From assembly GCF_024295805.1 (NCBI RefSeq), contig NZ_JANCLX010000010.1, positions 62,001 to 126,000 of the forward strand: DNA of 64,000 bases, given 5' to 3'. Shown here in pieces: positions 32,787 through 40,473 of this stretch (within the stretch, counting starts at the first letter, position 1; each line of letters begins with the position of its first letter). This stretch comes from Streptomyces cucumeris (GTDB taxonomy: Bacteria; Actinomycetota; Actinomycetes; Streptomycetales; Streptomycetaceae). The position numbers and the translations under genes are program-made. Below the pieces are notes generated by a model, which ran no database searches, was not told where the DNA came from, and worked only from the letters and a program-made list of their open reading frames with translations.

Positions 32787-33443
32787 ATGACAGTAAGTGA
32801 TAGCGTGTTCGACTCCAGTGCTCGCACCGCGGGTGCCAAGCGCGTGGCGAATCTCCAACTGTCCACCGTGTACGGCGAATTCCGCGCGGTCGGCTACCTC
32901 GACCTCAATCGCGGGGATGAACAAATAGCCCTGGTATACGGTGATGTCGAGGGTGAGGACGTTCTTACCCGGCTGCATTCGGAGTGCCTGACCGGAGATG
33001 CCTTCGGATCCAAGCACTGCGAGTGCGGGGACCAGCTCTCCGCCGCGCTGAACACCATCACCCGCGAGGGCCGCGGCATTCTGATCTACCTCCGTGGCCA
33101 TGAGGGCCGGGGCATCGGTCTGCTCTCCAAACTGCAGGCGATGCAGCTCCAGGCCGAGGGGATGGACACCGTCGAGGCCAATCTGGCCCTCGGACTGCCC
33201 GCGGACGCCCGTGACTACCAGGTGGCGGCCGAGATGCTGCACGACCTCCAGGTGCGGTCGGTGCGGCTGCTGTCCAACAACCCGCTCAAGCGGGACGCGC
33301 TGCTGCGCCATGGCATCGACGTCAGCGAGCAGGTGCCGCTGCTGACCCCGCCGCGCGAGGAGAACATCACATATCTGCGCACCAAGCGGGACCGGATGGA
33401 CCACTACCTGCCGCATCTGGAGGTCGCGGCCGACCGCTCGTGA
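32787..33443 (+). CDS. ribA: GTP cyclohydrolase II paralogue of the FAPy-forming (SCO6655) type
   Basis: A 218-aa GTP cyclohydrolase II fold. Zinc ligands are Cys67, Cys78 and Cys80 (SECLTG, HCECG). Catalytic and GTP-binding regions are ILIYLRGHEGRGIGLLSK, TVEANLALG and LLSNNPLKRDAL. At the position of E. coli Tyr105 (IRAYALQ) this protein has Met119 (LQAMQLQ). In S. coelicolor SCO6655 the equivalent Met makes the enzyme stop after imidazole-ring opening, releasing 2-amino-5-formylamino-6-ribosylamino-pyrimidinone phosphate rather than the deformylated diamine. It is thus probably the entry enzyme of the cluster and not the housekeeping riboflavin enzyme. A TAGGAT hexamer at 32775-32780 is a possible -10 for a short-leader transcript. 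Confidence 0.88.
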   Translation: MTVSDSVFDSSARTAGAKRVANLQLSTVYGEFRAVGYLDLNRGDEQIALVYGDVEGEDVLTRLHSECLTGDAFGSKHCECGDQLSAALNTITREGRGILIYLRGHEGRGIGLLSKLQAMQLQAEGMDTVEANLALGLPADARDYQVAAEMLHDLQVRSVRLLSNNPLKRDALLRHGIDVSEQVPLLTPPREENITYLRTKRDRMDHYLPHLEVAADRS

Positions 33444-33580
33444 GGGCGGTCCAGGACCGCCGCGGCGCGCGGCCCGCGGACCCCGCCGCGGGCGCCCCGC
33501 CGGGGCGGCGATGAGTTTCCGGCCGCCCTCCGGTCTCACCTTCCACAGGCGCGACAGCGGTACGCGGATGAGGAGCGGTG

Positions 33581-34681
33581 ATGGACGGCACGGCGGAGCG
33601 GGTCCGGCGGAGCATCGACCGGATGGTGGAGTCCGGGGCGGAGCGCGGTGTCCAGGTGGCGGTCCACCGGCACGGGGAGCTGGTGGTGGACGCGGTGGCG
33701 GGGATCGCCGATCCGGCCACCGGACGGCCGGTGACCCCGGCGACGGTGTTCTACAACTACTCCATCGGAAAGTCGGCCGCCTCGGCGCTGGTGCACGTGC
33801 TGGCCGAGCGGGGCGCGTTCGGCTACGACACCCCGGTGGCCGCGCTGTGGCCGGAGTTCGGGGCACACGGCAAGGAGCGGGTGACCGTACGGCAGGTGCT
33901 CACGCACTCCGCAGGGGTGCCGGGGCTGCCCCTGGACACCACCGTCGAGGAGCTGTGCGACTGGGAGCGGATGTGTGCGGTGATCGCCGATGCCGAGCCG
34001 TGGTGGGAGCCGGGCACGGCGGTCGGCTATCACGCGTACACCTTCGGCTACATCGTCGGTGAGATCGTGCGCCGGGTGACCGGCCGCCCCCTCGCCCGGG
34101 TACTGCGCGAGGAGCTGACCGGACCACTGGGCGTGGCGGACGAGCTGTACTTCGGGATGCCGGTGTCCGAGCACGGACGGCTGGCACGCCTGGAGGACGC
34201 GCCGGGCGCCGAGGAGATGTGGGCGGGGCTGCCCGAGGACCTGCCGATGTTCCGGGCCGGCCCGAAGGCCGCGTTCCCCACGGCCGCGCTGGGCAACCGC
34301 ACGGACATCCTGGCCGCCGACATCCCGGCGGGCGGCAAGACCTCCGCCCGCGCCATGGCCCGGCTCCACGCCGCCCTGATGGGTGACATCCCCGGTGTCC
34401 GGCTCGTCTCCCCGGAGCGGCTGCGGGAGATGACCTCGGTGGCGGCGAGCGGCACCGACCGGATCTACGGCAACGAGTCCGCCTGGGGGCTCGGCTTCGC
34501 GCTCGGACTGCCCGACGGCTCCCAGCGGAAGGCCGGGGTGTTCGGCATGGGCGGCGCCGGTGGCAGCTTCACCTTCGGGGACGTGGCGAACGGGGTGGCC
34601 TTCGCCATCACCAAGAACCGGCTCACCCCGGACTTCTCCGCCGCCACCGAGGTCATCGGCATCGTGACCGCCGGGGTGTAG
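33581..34681 (+). CDS. Serine hydrolase, beta-lactamase (class C/EstB) family
   Basis: A 366-aa penicillin-binding-protein-like esterase or peptidase. The catalytic SxxK is SIGK in NYSIGKSAAS (near residue 62), the second motif is the Tyr of VGYHAYTFGYIVGEI (near residue 150), and a glycine-rich FGMGGAGGS replaces KTG near residue 325. HSAGVPGLP is typical of EstB-like esterases. It has no signal peptide, so it is cytoplasmic. ATG 33581 is preferred with GAGGAG at 33570-33575; GTG 33578 is possible. It is convergent with the GMC oxidase gene, 19 bp apart. Confidence 0.88.
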   Translation: MDGTAERVRRSIDRMVESGAERGVQVAVHRHGELVVDAVAGIADPATGRPVTPATVFYNYSIGKSAASALVHVLAERGAFGYDTPVAALWPEFGAHGKERVTVRQVLTHSAGVPGLPLDTTVEELCDWERMCAVIADAEPWWEPGTAVGYHAYTFGYIVGEIVRRVTGRPLARVLREELTGPLGVADELYFGMPVSEHGRLARLEDAPGAEEMWAGLPEDLPMFRAGPKAAFPTAALGNRTDILAADIPAGGKTSARAMARLHAALMGDIPGVRLVSPERLREMTSVAASGTDRIYGNESAWGLGFALGLPDGSQRKAGVFGMGGAGGSFTFGDVANGVAFAITKNRLTPDFSAATEVIGIVTAGV

Positions 34682-34700
34682 CCGGGCCGGACGCCACCGG

Positions 34701-36662
34701 TCAGCCGATGCCGCCCGAGACCGCCACGGCCGCCTCCGCCCCCTCCAGATGGGCCTCGCACACCGTGAGGGCGGCGGCCATGATGGAGAGCTGCGGATTG
34801 ACCTCGGGACAGCTCGGCAGCACCGAGGCGTCGGCCACCAGCACTCCCCGCACCCCGCGCAGCCGTCCCGCCGGATCGGCCGGGGCCCGCTGCGGATCGG
34901 CACCCGCCGCGGCCGTACCGGTGGGGTGGAACGCGGACAGATGGAGCTGACGGCCGTTCACCTTCTCCAGGGCGGCGTCGAGTTCGTCGAGGGTGCGCAC
35001 CCGGGGGGTGGCGGGGAGCCCGGTGAGCACCTCCTCCGCGCCCGCCGCGAGCAGCAGTTCGCCCATGGCGCGCACGGCCCGCACCAGACGGCCCGCGTCC
35101 CGGCGGTCCAGTCCGTAGCGGAGCAGGGTACGGTCCCGGCCCAGCACCCGGCCGGACGGCCGGTCCGCGATCATGGCGCCGAAGGTGGCGAGCCGGTCGG
35201 AGGTCTCCAGTTCGCGGCGGAGTTCGCCGCCGAGGCCCGGGAGGACGAAGGAGCCCATGCCCGGCGGAGTGGCGGTGGCCTCGATCAGGACGCCGTCGGA
35301 GTGGTGTTCCTCCACCCCGACGCTCTGGAGCACCCCTTCCCACGCGGTGACGGGTTCGGCGAACCGCCCGGCCACGCTGGTCGCCGGATGCACGCTCAGG
35401 TTGCGGCCGAGCATCGGATGGCCGCCGAGGCCGGAGCGGCGCAGCAGCGGCGGTGTCTCCAGGGCGCCCGCGGCCACGACCACCAGCGGGGCGAGGATCT
35501 CCAGTTCGGCCCCGTCCTCCCGGCGCACCCGGACGCCCGCGGCGCGCGGTCCGCCGGGGCGGTCGCGTTCGACGAGGATCCGCCGCACCCGGGCGCCGGT
35601 GACGATCCGGGCTCCGGCGGCGCAGGCGTCGGGCAGCACGGAGAGCTGCACACTCTGCTTGGCGCCGGTGGGGCAGCCCACGACGCACTGACAGGAGCCC
35701 TTGCAGCCGGGGGCGTTGCGGCGCAGTGGCGCGGCCTGCCAGCCCAGCCGTTCGGCGCCGCTGAGGGCGAGCAGTCCGTTGTTGCCGAGCACGTCCAGCG
35801 GCTGGGTGGCCACCTGGAGGGTCTTCTCGGCGTCGTCCAGCGCGGCGTCGAAGCGGTCGGCCAGTTCGAACCCGAAGGCGCCGCGCCACCGTCCGAGGAC
35901 ATGGTCCGGAGTGCGGTAGCAGGTACCGGAGTTGACCACGGTGGTGCCGCCGACGGCCCGGCCGACCGGCAGCAGCAGCGGGGGGTTGCCGACGGCCACG
36001 GTGGCGCCGCCGTCCCGGTACAGCTCGGTGAACCGGTCCAGCGGGGTGCGCCGTCCGAAGGAGGCCGTGGAGTGGTGGTGGCCCTCCTCCAGGACGACCA
36101 CGCTCAGTCCGGCGCGGGCGAGGGTGCGGGCGGCCATGGCCCCGCCCGCACCGGAGCCGATGACCACGGCGTCGGCGGTGGAGCGGGCGGGCCAGGCGTC
36201 GGCGGGGGTGCAGTCCAGCGGCGGGTCCTGGCGCGAGAGCGCCGGCCCGGGCCGGCTGCCGCCGTGGTCGAGCATGCGCTCGGTACCGGCGGCGAGCAGG
36301 ACGGGGACCTTGAGCACGTCGAACAGCGGGAGCAGCGCGGAGCGGGCGCCCAGCGAGCCGAGCAGCCGTTCCCGTTCGTCCGGGCGGAGGGCGCTCAGCC
36401 TGCGGCCGGTGGTGGCGAGCGCGAATCCGTCGAGCGCGGCGGCCGCGGCGCGCACTCCGGCGCGGGCGGGCAGCGGCATCGAGGAGAGCACGGTCTCCAG
36501 CCGCCGGGGCACCCGGCCGGGCCACGGGGTGGCGCCGTCGTCCGCGAGGAGGGCGGCGACCAGGCCGTCCAGGCTGCCGCCACCGTGCGGCGCACGCAGC
36601 CGGGTGGCGGAGGTGCAGACGGCGGCGCGGGAGGTGTCGCCGTGGGGGGTGTCGGGGTTCAT
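34701..36662 (-). CDS. GMC-family FAD oxidoreductase (long-chain alcohol/sterol oxidase-like)
   Basis: A 653-aa glucose-methanol-choline family flavoenzyme. The FAD fold GSGAGGAMAARTLARAG lies near residue 172. A cysteine-rich CKGSCQCVVGCPTGAKQS near residue 310 is characteristic of the long-chain alcohol oxidase/cholesterol oxidase-like branch. The C-terminal active-site region has LSAFHPTGTAAAG and NPQLSIMAAAL. Residues 1-165 are an N-terminal helical domain of the same branch. ATG 36662 overlaps the stop of the upstream gene. It is the third gene of a coupled operon with a GntR regulator. The substrate is probably a hydrophobic alcohol or sterol (inference). Confidence 0.85.
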   Translation of the reverse strand: MNPDTPHGDTSRAAVCTSATRLRAPHGGGSLDGLVAALLADDGATPWPGRVPRRLETVLSSMPLPARAGVRAAAAALDGFALATTGRRLSALRPDERERLLGSLGARSALLPLFDVLKVPVLLAAGTERMLDHGGSRPGPALSRQDPPLDCTPADAWPARSTADAVVIGSGAGGAMAARTLARAGLSVVVLEEGHHHSTASFGRRTPLDRFTELYRDGGATVAVGNPPLLLPVGRAVGGTTVVNSGTCYRTPDHVLGRWRGAFGFELADRFDAALDDAEKTLQVATQPLDVLGNNGLLALSGAERLGWQAAPLRRNAPGCKGSCQCVVGCPTGAKQSVQLSVLPDACAAGARIVTGARVRRILVERDRPGGPRAAGVRVRREDGAELEILAPLVVVAAGALETPPLLRRSGLGGHPMLGRNLSVHPATSVAGRFAEPVTAWEGVLQSVGVEEHHSDGVLIEATATPPGMGSFVLPGLGGELRRELETSDRLATFGAMIADRPSGRVLGRDRTLLRYGLDRRDAGRLVRAVRAMGELLLAAGAEEVLTGLPATPRVRTLDELDAALEKVNGRQLHLSAFHPTGTAAAGADPQRAPADPAGRLRGVRGVLVADASVLPSCPEVNPQLSIMAAALTVCEAHLEGAEAAVAVSGGIG

Positions 36663-38122
36663 CGGTCGCCCACCTCCGCGTGTGCCGTGCCGTCGAGGGT
36701 CCAGACGCGTTCCGTACGCCACCTGCCCCACCAGCGTTCGAGCAGGACGTGGGCGTCGGCGCTCTCGCTGTTGCGGCAGACCGCGGGGGAACCGTCGGGG
36801 TCGGCGTAGTCCAGGGCCAGCGTCCGGTCCTCGGGCTGGGTGACCTCGACGCGGATCCGGCGCAGTCCGGCGCGTCCGGTCACCGTCCAGGTGGGCAGGG
36901 CGACATCGGCACGGAACCGGCCGAGTCCGGCCCAGCCCAGGGCGGCGCGCTCGGCCCGCCGGGGCCAGGTGCGGCCGCGGTGGCGCAGCCGCAGGAAGAC
37001 CAGCGGGGGCAGCCGCCGCAGTCCGGGGCGGGTGGAGACGGCGGCCACGATCTCCAGCACCCCGCCGTCGCCCAGGTCGGCGTGGAGCCAGGCCCAGCGG
37101 TGGGCGTTGCCGTGGCCGTAGATCCGGGCGGAGGCGCCCGGCGCGCCGTCGAGGGTGAGGGTGGTGCCGTCGTAGCTGAGGGTGCCGCTGTAGCGGGCGC
37201 GGGCGGCCGGGAGGATCTGGGCCGCGGGCAGCAGGGGGCGCCGCCAGGACCAGCGGGGGAAGGTGTACAGCGGGGTGTCGGTGGGCTGTTCGGACAGCTT
37301 CCAGCTGAACTCCCCCGCCGTACCGCTGAGCTGACCGGGGGCCGCCTGGATGCCGTCGCCGCTGAATCCCTCGGCGGGGCGGGTCCAGGGCGTGGGGCCG
37401 AAGCGGGCGTGGCGCACCGGGCCGTCCTGGGGGAAGGCGGCGGCCCAGCCGTGGGCGAAGGCCGGGGATCCGTCGGAGGGGGCCACGAGTTCATGGTGCA
37501 GCCAGATCCCGGTGCCGGTGGCCGGGTCGGTGGCGGTGGTGTACCAGACCTCGGTGCGGCCGGGGGTGCCGTCCCACCGGGGCGCGTGCAGCGGGGCCGA
37601 CTCCTCGCGGCGCGGGAAGCGGAAGCTGGCCAGGAACGGCAGGAGCTGGGTGGTCAGCGGGAACCGTACGGTGCCGGTCCCGATGGCCCTGCCGTCCTCG
37701 TACAGCGTGTACGGCAGCACGGTCATCGAGGCGAGCGGACGGCGGGGGCTGATGGACTTCCAGCCGTCGAGGCTGAGGCGGCGGCCGTCCGCGGTGAAGT
37801 CGATCCGGTAGCGGATGCGGCGCCGGGCGAACGGGGAGATCTCCAGGGTTCCGGTGGCGTCGGGGTCGTCGGCCCACCCGGCGACGCGTATCCGGCCCTC
37901 CAGCCGGGCCGGTGTGGTGCCGAGCGGACGCAGCACCCGCTCGGCCGCGACCCGCAGATCGAGGCGGACCGGGCGGTCGTGGTCCTCGCCTTCGAGGCGG
38001 ATCCGGCCGAGCATGGACTCCCGGAAGGTGGTGCCGCGCCGGGGCGGCCGGTGGCGTTCGGATGTGCCGGTGTCGCTCCCGGGGGCGTGGTTGCCGTCCG
38101 GAGCGCTGGTGCGCATGCTCAT
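36659..38122 (-). CDS. Lipocalin-like (CrtC/AttH-type?) protein of unknown function
   Basis: A 487-aa protein without a confident family match. It is rich in Trp, Arg and alternating hydrophobic residues, suggesting an all-beta fold. A central IYGHGNAHRWAWLHADLGDGG followed by EIVAAVSTRPG resembles the core of hydroxyneurosporene synthase (CrtC) and AttH-like lipocalin proteins, which bind lipids. There is no signal peptide or TM helix. ATG 38122 overlaps the GntR stop and the gene end overlaps the GMC oxidase start, so the three proteins are surely used together. A role presenting or modifying a hydrophobic substrate for the oxidase is inference. Confidence 0.65.
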   Translation of the reverse strand: MSMRTSAPDGNHAPGSDTGTSERHRPPRRGTTFRESMLGRIRLEGEDHDRPVRLDLRVAAERVLRPLGTTPARLEGRIRVAGWADDPDATGTLEISPFARRRIRYRIDFTADGRRLSLDGWKSISPRRPLASMTVLPYTLYEDGRAIGTGTVRFPLTTQLLPFLASFRFPRREESAPLHAPRWDGTPGRTEVWYTTATDPATGTGIWLHHELVAPSDGSPAFAHGWAAAFPQDGPVRHARFGPTPWTRPAEGFSGDGIQAAPGQLSGTAGEFSWKLSEQPTDTPLYTFPRWSWRRPLLPAAQILPAARARYSGTLSYDGTTLTLDGAPGASARIYGHGNAHRWAWLHADLGDGGVLEIVAAVSTRPGLRRLPPLVFLRLRHRGRTWPRRAERAALGWAGLGRFRADVALPTWTVTGRAGLRRIRVEVTQPEDRTLALDYADPDGSPAVCRNSESADAHVLLERWWGRWRTERVWTLDGTAHAEVGDR

Positions 38123-38811
38123 GCGAGGCCCTCCAGCATGATGCGTTCGGTGGCGGTCAGATACGCCTCGGCGGCCCGGTGCGCGGCGCGCGGATCGCCC
38201 CGGACCACGGCCTCGACCACCGGTTCCAGCCGGTCGTGGGCGGCGGCGGGATCGGTGAAGGGCCCGGACAGGGCGGTGCGCACGGGCAGATAGGCGTTGA
38301 AGAGGGTGTTGGTGAGCAGGGCGTAGACGCGGTTGCCGGTGGCGCGGGCGAGCGCCCGGTGCACCTCGACATCGGCGAGCTGCACTGCGTCGGTGTCCCC
38401 GGCCTCGCCCACCTCGGCGAGCAGGGTGCGCAGTTCGTCCTTCTGCCCGTCGGTGGCGCGGGTGGCGGCCCGTTCGGCGATCAGCGCGCCCACGGAGCGC
38501 CGCACCTCGAACACCTCACCGATCCAGTCGGGGCTGTGCCGTACCAGCATGGGCAGCAGATCGGCGCCGCCGAGGCGGGCGTAGTCGCGCACCCGGGTGC
38601 CCACACCGTGCCGGGTCTCCAGCAGTCCGGCCTGGATCAGCCGTCCGAAGGCGTGTTTGAGGGTGGTGCGGGTGACCCCGTATCCCTCGGCGAGCTCGCG
38701 CTCCGGTGGCAGCAGGGTGCCCGCCGGATGACGGCCGGTGAAGATGTCCTCCCGCAGGCGGTTCTCCAGGACGTCGACGATGGTTTCGCGGGGCAGTGCC
38801 TCCACGCTCAT
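38119..38811 (-). CDS. GntR-family regulator (FadR/FCD type)
   Basis: A 230-aa regulator. The winged helix includes PPERELAEGYGVTRTTLKHA and HGVGTRV (residues about 35-75). The rest is a helical FCD ligand domain with LADVEVHRALARATGN. ATG 38811 matches the family N-terminus, but its GGGAGG abuts the start codon, so an upstream GTG (38841) or TTG (38847) is possible. It is first in the operon with the lipocalin-like and GMC genes and next to an inverted repeat, so it probably autoregulates. It may also control the divergent molybdenum hydroxylase genes 160 bp away. Confidence 0.85.
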   Translation of the reverse strand: MSVEALPRETIVDVLENRLREDIFTGRHPAGTLLPPERELAEGYGVTRTTLKHAFGRLIQAGLLETRHGVGTRVRDYARLGGADLLPMLVRHSPDWIGEVFEVRRSVGALIAERAATRATDGQKDELRTLLAEVGEAGDTDAVQLADVEVHRALARATGNRVYALLTNTLFNAYLPVRTALSGPFTDPAAAHDRLEPVVEAVVRGDPRAAHRAAEAYLTATERIMLEGLA

Positions 38812-38820
38812 CCTCCCCCA

Positions 38821-38841
38821 GTGGCTCAGTGGATGAGCCAC
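38821..38841. promoter_or_regulatory. Inverted repeat GTGGCTCA-N5-TGAGCCAC, candidate GntR operator
   Basis: A perfect 8-bp inverted repeat (38821-38828 and 38834-38841) with a 5-bp spacer lies directly before the GntR start, in the divergent region with the oxidoreductase genes. Its size and position suit a FadR-type dimer operator. Confidence 0.5.
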
Positions 38842-38971
38842 ATGCAATCACCGTGCACAGATCACGTCAAGGTGCGAGGTTACCGCCACCGGACGGGCGA
38901 TCAGTGCACATTTGTCCGACACTGGGAGAGCTGCGTGACATCCCGGCGGGACGACGAACAAGGACAGGACC

Positions 38972-39487
38972 ATGGACGTGGAGATCACGCTGCGGGTGGA
39001 CGGTACCGAGCACCGGCTGACCGTCGACACCCGTACGACGCTGCTGGACGCCCTGCGCGACCGACTGGGGAACACCAGCCCCAAGAAGGGCTGCGACCAC
39101 GGACAGTGCGGCGCGTGCACCCTCCTGATCGACGGCCGGCGGGCCCTTGGCTGCCTCGCCCTGGCCGTGGCCCACCAGGGCGCGGACATCGTCACCGCGG
39201 CCGGACTCGCCGACGGTGACGGCGGCGGGCTGCATCCGCTCCAGCGCTCGTTCATCGCCCATGACGCCTTCCAGTGCGGCTACTGCACCCCCGGCCAGAT
39301 CGTCTCCGCCTGCGGGATGCTGGCGGAGGCGGAGGCGGGCTGGCCCAGCGCGGTGAGCAAGGACCCCGGCGCCACCGATGTGGTGCTGGACGACGAGGAG
39401 ATCGCCGAGCGGATGAGCGGCAACCTGTGCCGCTGCGCCGCGTACGCCAATATCGTCCCGGCCATCGCGGAGGTGGCGCACCGATGA
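38972..39487 (+). CDS. Molybdenum hydroxylase iron-sulfur subunit (PaoA/CoxS-like)
   Basis: A 171-aa subunit carrying two [2Fe-2S] clusters that pass electrons between the molybdenum and flavin subunits. The plant-type cluster site is KKGCDHGQCGACTLL with a later GCLALA, and the second site is CGYCTPGQ with NLCRCAAY. It starts at ATG 38972 with AGGACAGGA upstream. Unlike E. coli PaoA there is no twin-arginine signal, so the complex should be cytoplasmic. The ATGA overlap with the next gene shows tight coupling. Confidence 0.9.
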   Translation: MDVEITLRVDGTEHRLTVDTRTTLLDALRDRLGNTSPKKGCDHGQCGACTLLIDGRRALGCLALAVAHQGADIVTAAGLADGDGGGLHPLQRSFIAHDAFQCGYCTPGQIVSACGMLAEAEAGWPSAVSKDPGATDVVLDDEEIAERMSGNLCRCAAYANIVPAIAEVAHR

Positions 39488-40473
39488 AGCCCTTCCGCTA
39501 CGAACGCGCCGATGACGTGTCCTCCGCCGTCACCGCGCTGGCCGAGGAGCCGGAGGCGGCCTTCCTGGCCGGGGGCACCAATCTGGTGGATCTGATGCGG
39601 CTCGAGGTGGCCACCCCCGAGGTGCTGATCGACGTACGGCGGCTGATCTCGGACCGGATCGAGGAACTGCCCGACGGGGGGCTGCGGATCGGCGCGGCCG
39701 TCCCCAACAGCGACCTGGCCGCCGACGACCGGGTCCGGCGGCGCTATCCGATGCTCTCCCAGGCACTGCTGTCCGGCGCCTCGGGCCAGTTGCGCAACGT
39801 CGCCACCACCGGCGGCAACCTGCTCCAGCGCACCCGCTGCCCGTACTTCCAGAACGTCACCACTCCGTGCAACAAACGCGCGCCGGGGTCGGGCTGTTCC
39901 GCGCTGGAGGGCCATCAGCGCGATATGGCGATCCTGGGCTCCTCCCCCGCCTGCGTGGCCACCCATCCGTCGGACATGGCGGTGGCGCTGGCCGCGCTGG
40001 ACGCGGCGGTCACGGTGCGCGGTACGGACGGGGAGCGGCGGATCCCGGTGACCGCTCTGCACCGGCTGCCGGGGGACACCCCCGAGCGGGACACCGTGCT
40101 GGCCCGCGGTGAGCTGATCACCGGGGTCGAACTGCCCCCGCCCGCCCATCTGATCCCCTCCCGCTACCGCAAGGTGCGCGACCGGGCGTCGTTCGCCTTC
40201 GCGCTGGTCTCGGTGGCCGCCGCGCTGGACGTGGCCGACGGCACCGTACGGGAGGTGCGGATCGCGCTCGGCGGTGTGGCCCACAAGCCGTGGCGGGCCA
40301 CCACTGCCGAGTCCGCGCTGCACGGCGCGCCCGCCACCGGGGAGAGCTTCCGGGACGCGGCGGCGGCCGAACTGGCCCGCGCGACCCCGCTGCCGGGCAA
40401 CGCGTTCAAGGTGCCGCTCGCCCGCAACACCATGGTGAGCGTCCTGCTCGAACTGCTGGAGGAGGGGCGATGA
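39484..40473 (+). CDS. Molybdenum hydroxylase FAD subunit with extra [4Fe-4S] cluster (PaoB-like)
   Basis: A 329-aa FAD-binding subunit of the xanthine dehydrogenase family. The FAD motifs AGGTNLVDLM (near residue 32) and TGGNLLQRTRC (near residue 110) are clear. Cys119, Cys129, Cys138 and Cys157 match the four ligands of the additional [4Fe-4S] cluster found in PaoB (YagS) and 4-hydroxybenzoyl-CoA reductase, followed by the shared ATHPSDMAVALAALDA. This places the enzyme with PaoABC-type aldehyde oxidoreductases rather than ordinary xanthine dehydrogenases. Confidence 0.9.
   Translation: MKPFRYERADDVSSAVTALAEEPEAAFLAGGTNLVDLMRLEVATPEVLIDVRRLISDRIEELPDGGLRIGAAVPNSDLAADDRVRRRYPMLSQALLSGASGQLRNVATTGGNLLQRTRCPYFQNVTTPCNKRAPGSGCSALEGHQRDMAILGSSPACVATHPSDMAVALAALDAAVTVRGTDGERRIPVTALHRLPGDTPERDTVLARGELITGVELPPPAHLIPSRYRKVRDRASFAFALVSVAAALDVADGTVREVRIALGGVAHKPWRATTAESALHGAPATGESFRDAAAAELARATPLPGNAFKVPLARNTMVSVLLELLEEGR

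Noticed and set aside
34749..38293. Two long plus-strand frames (686 and 537 codons) opposite the GMC operon
   Set aside because: Low-complexity antisense translation; the minus strand shows FAD and winged-helix motifs and ATGA overlaps.
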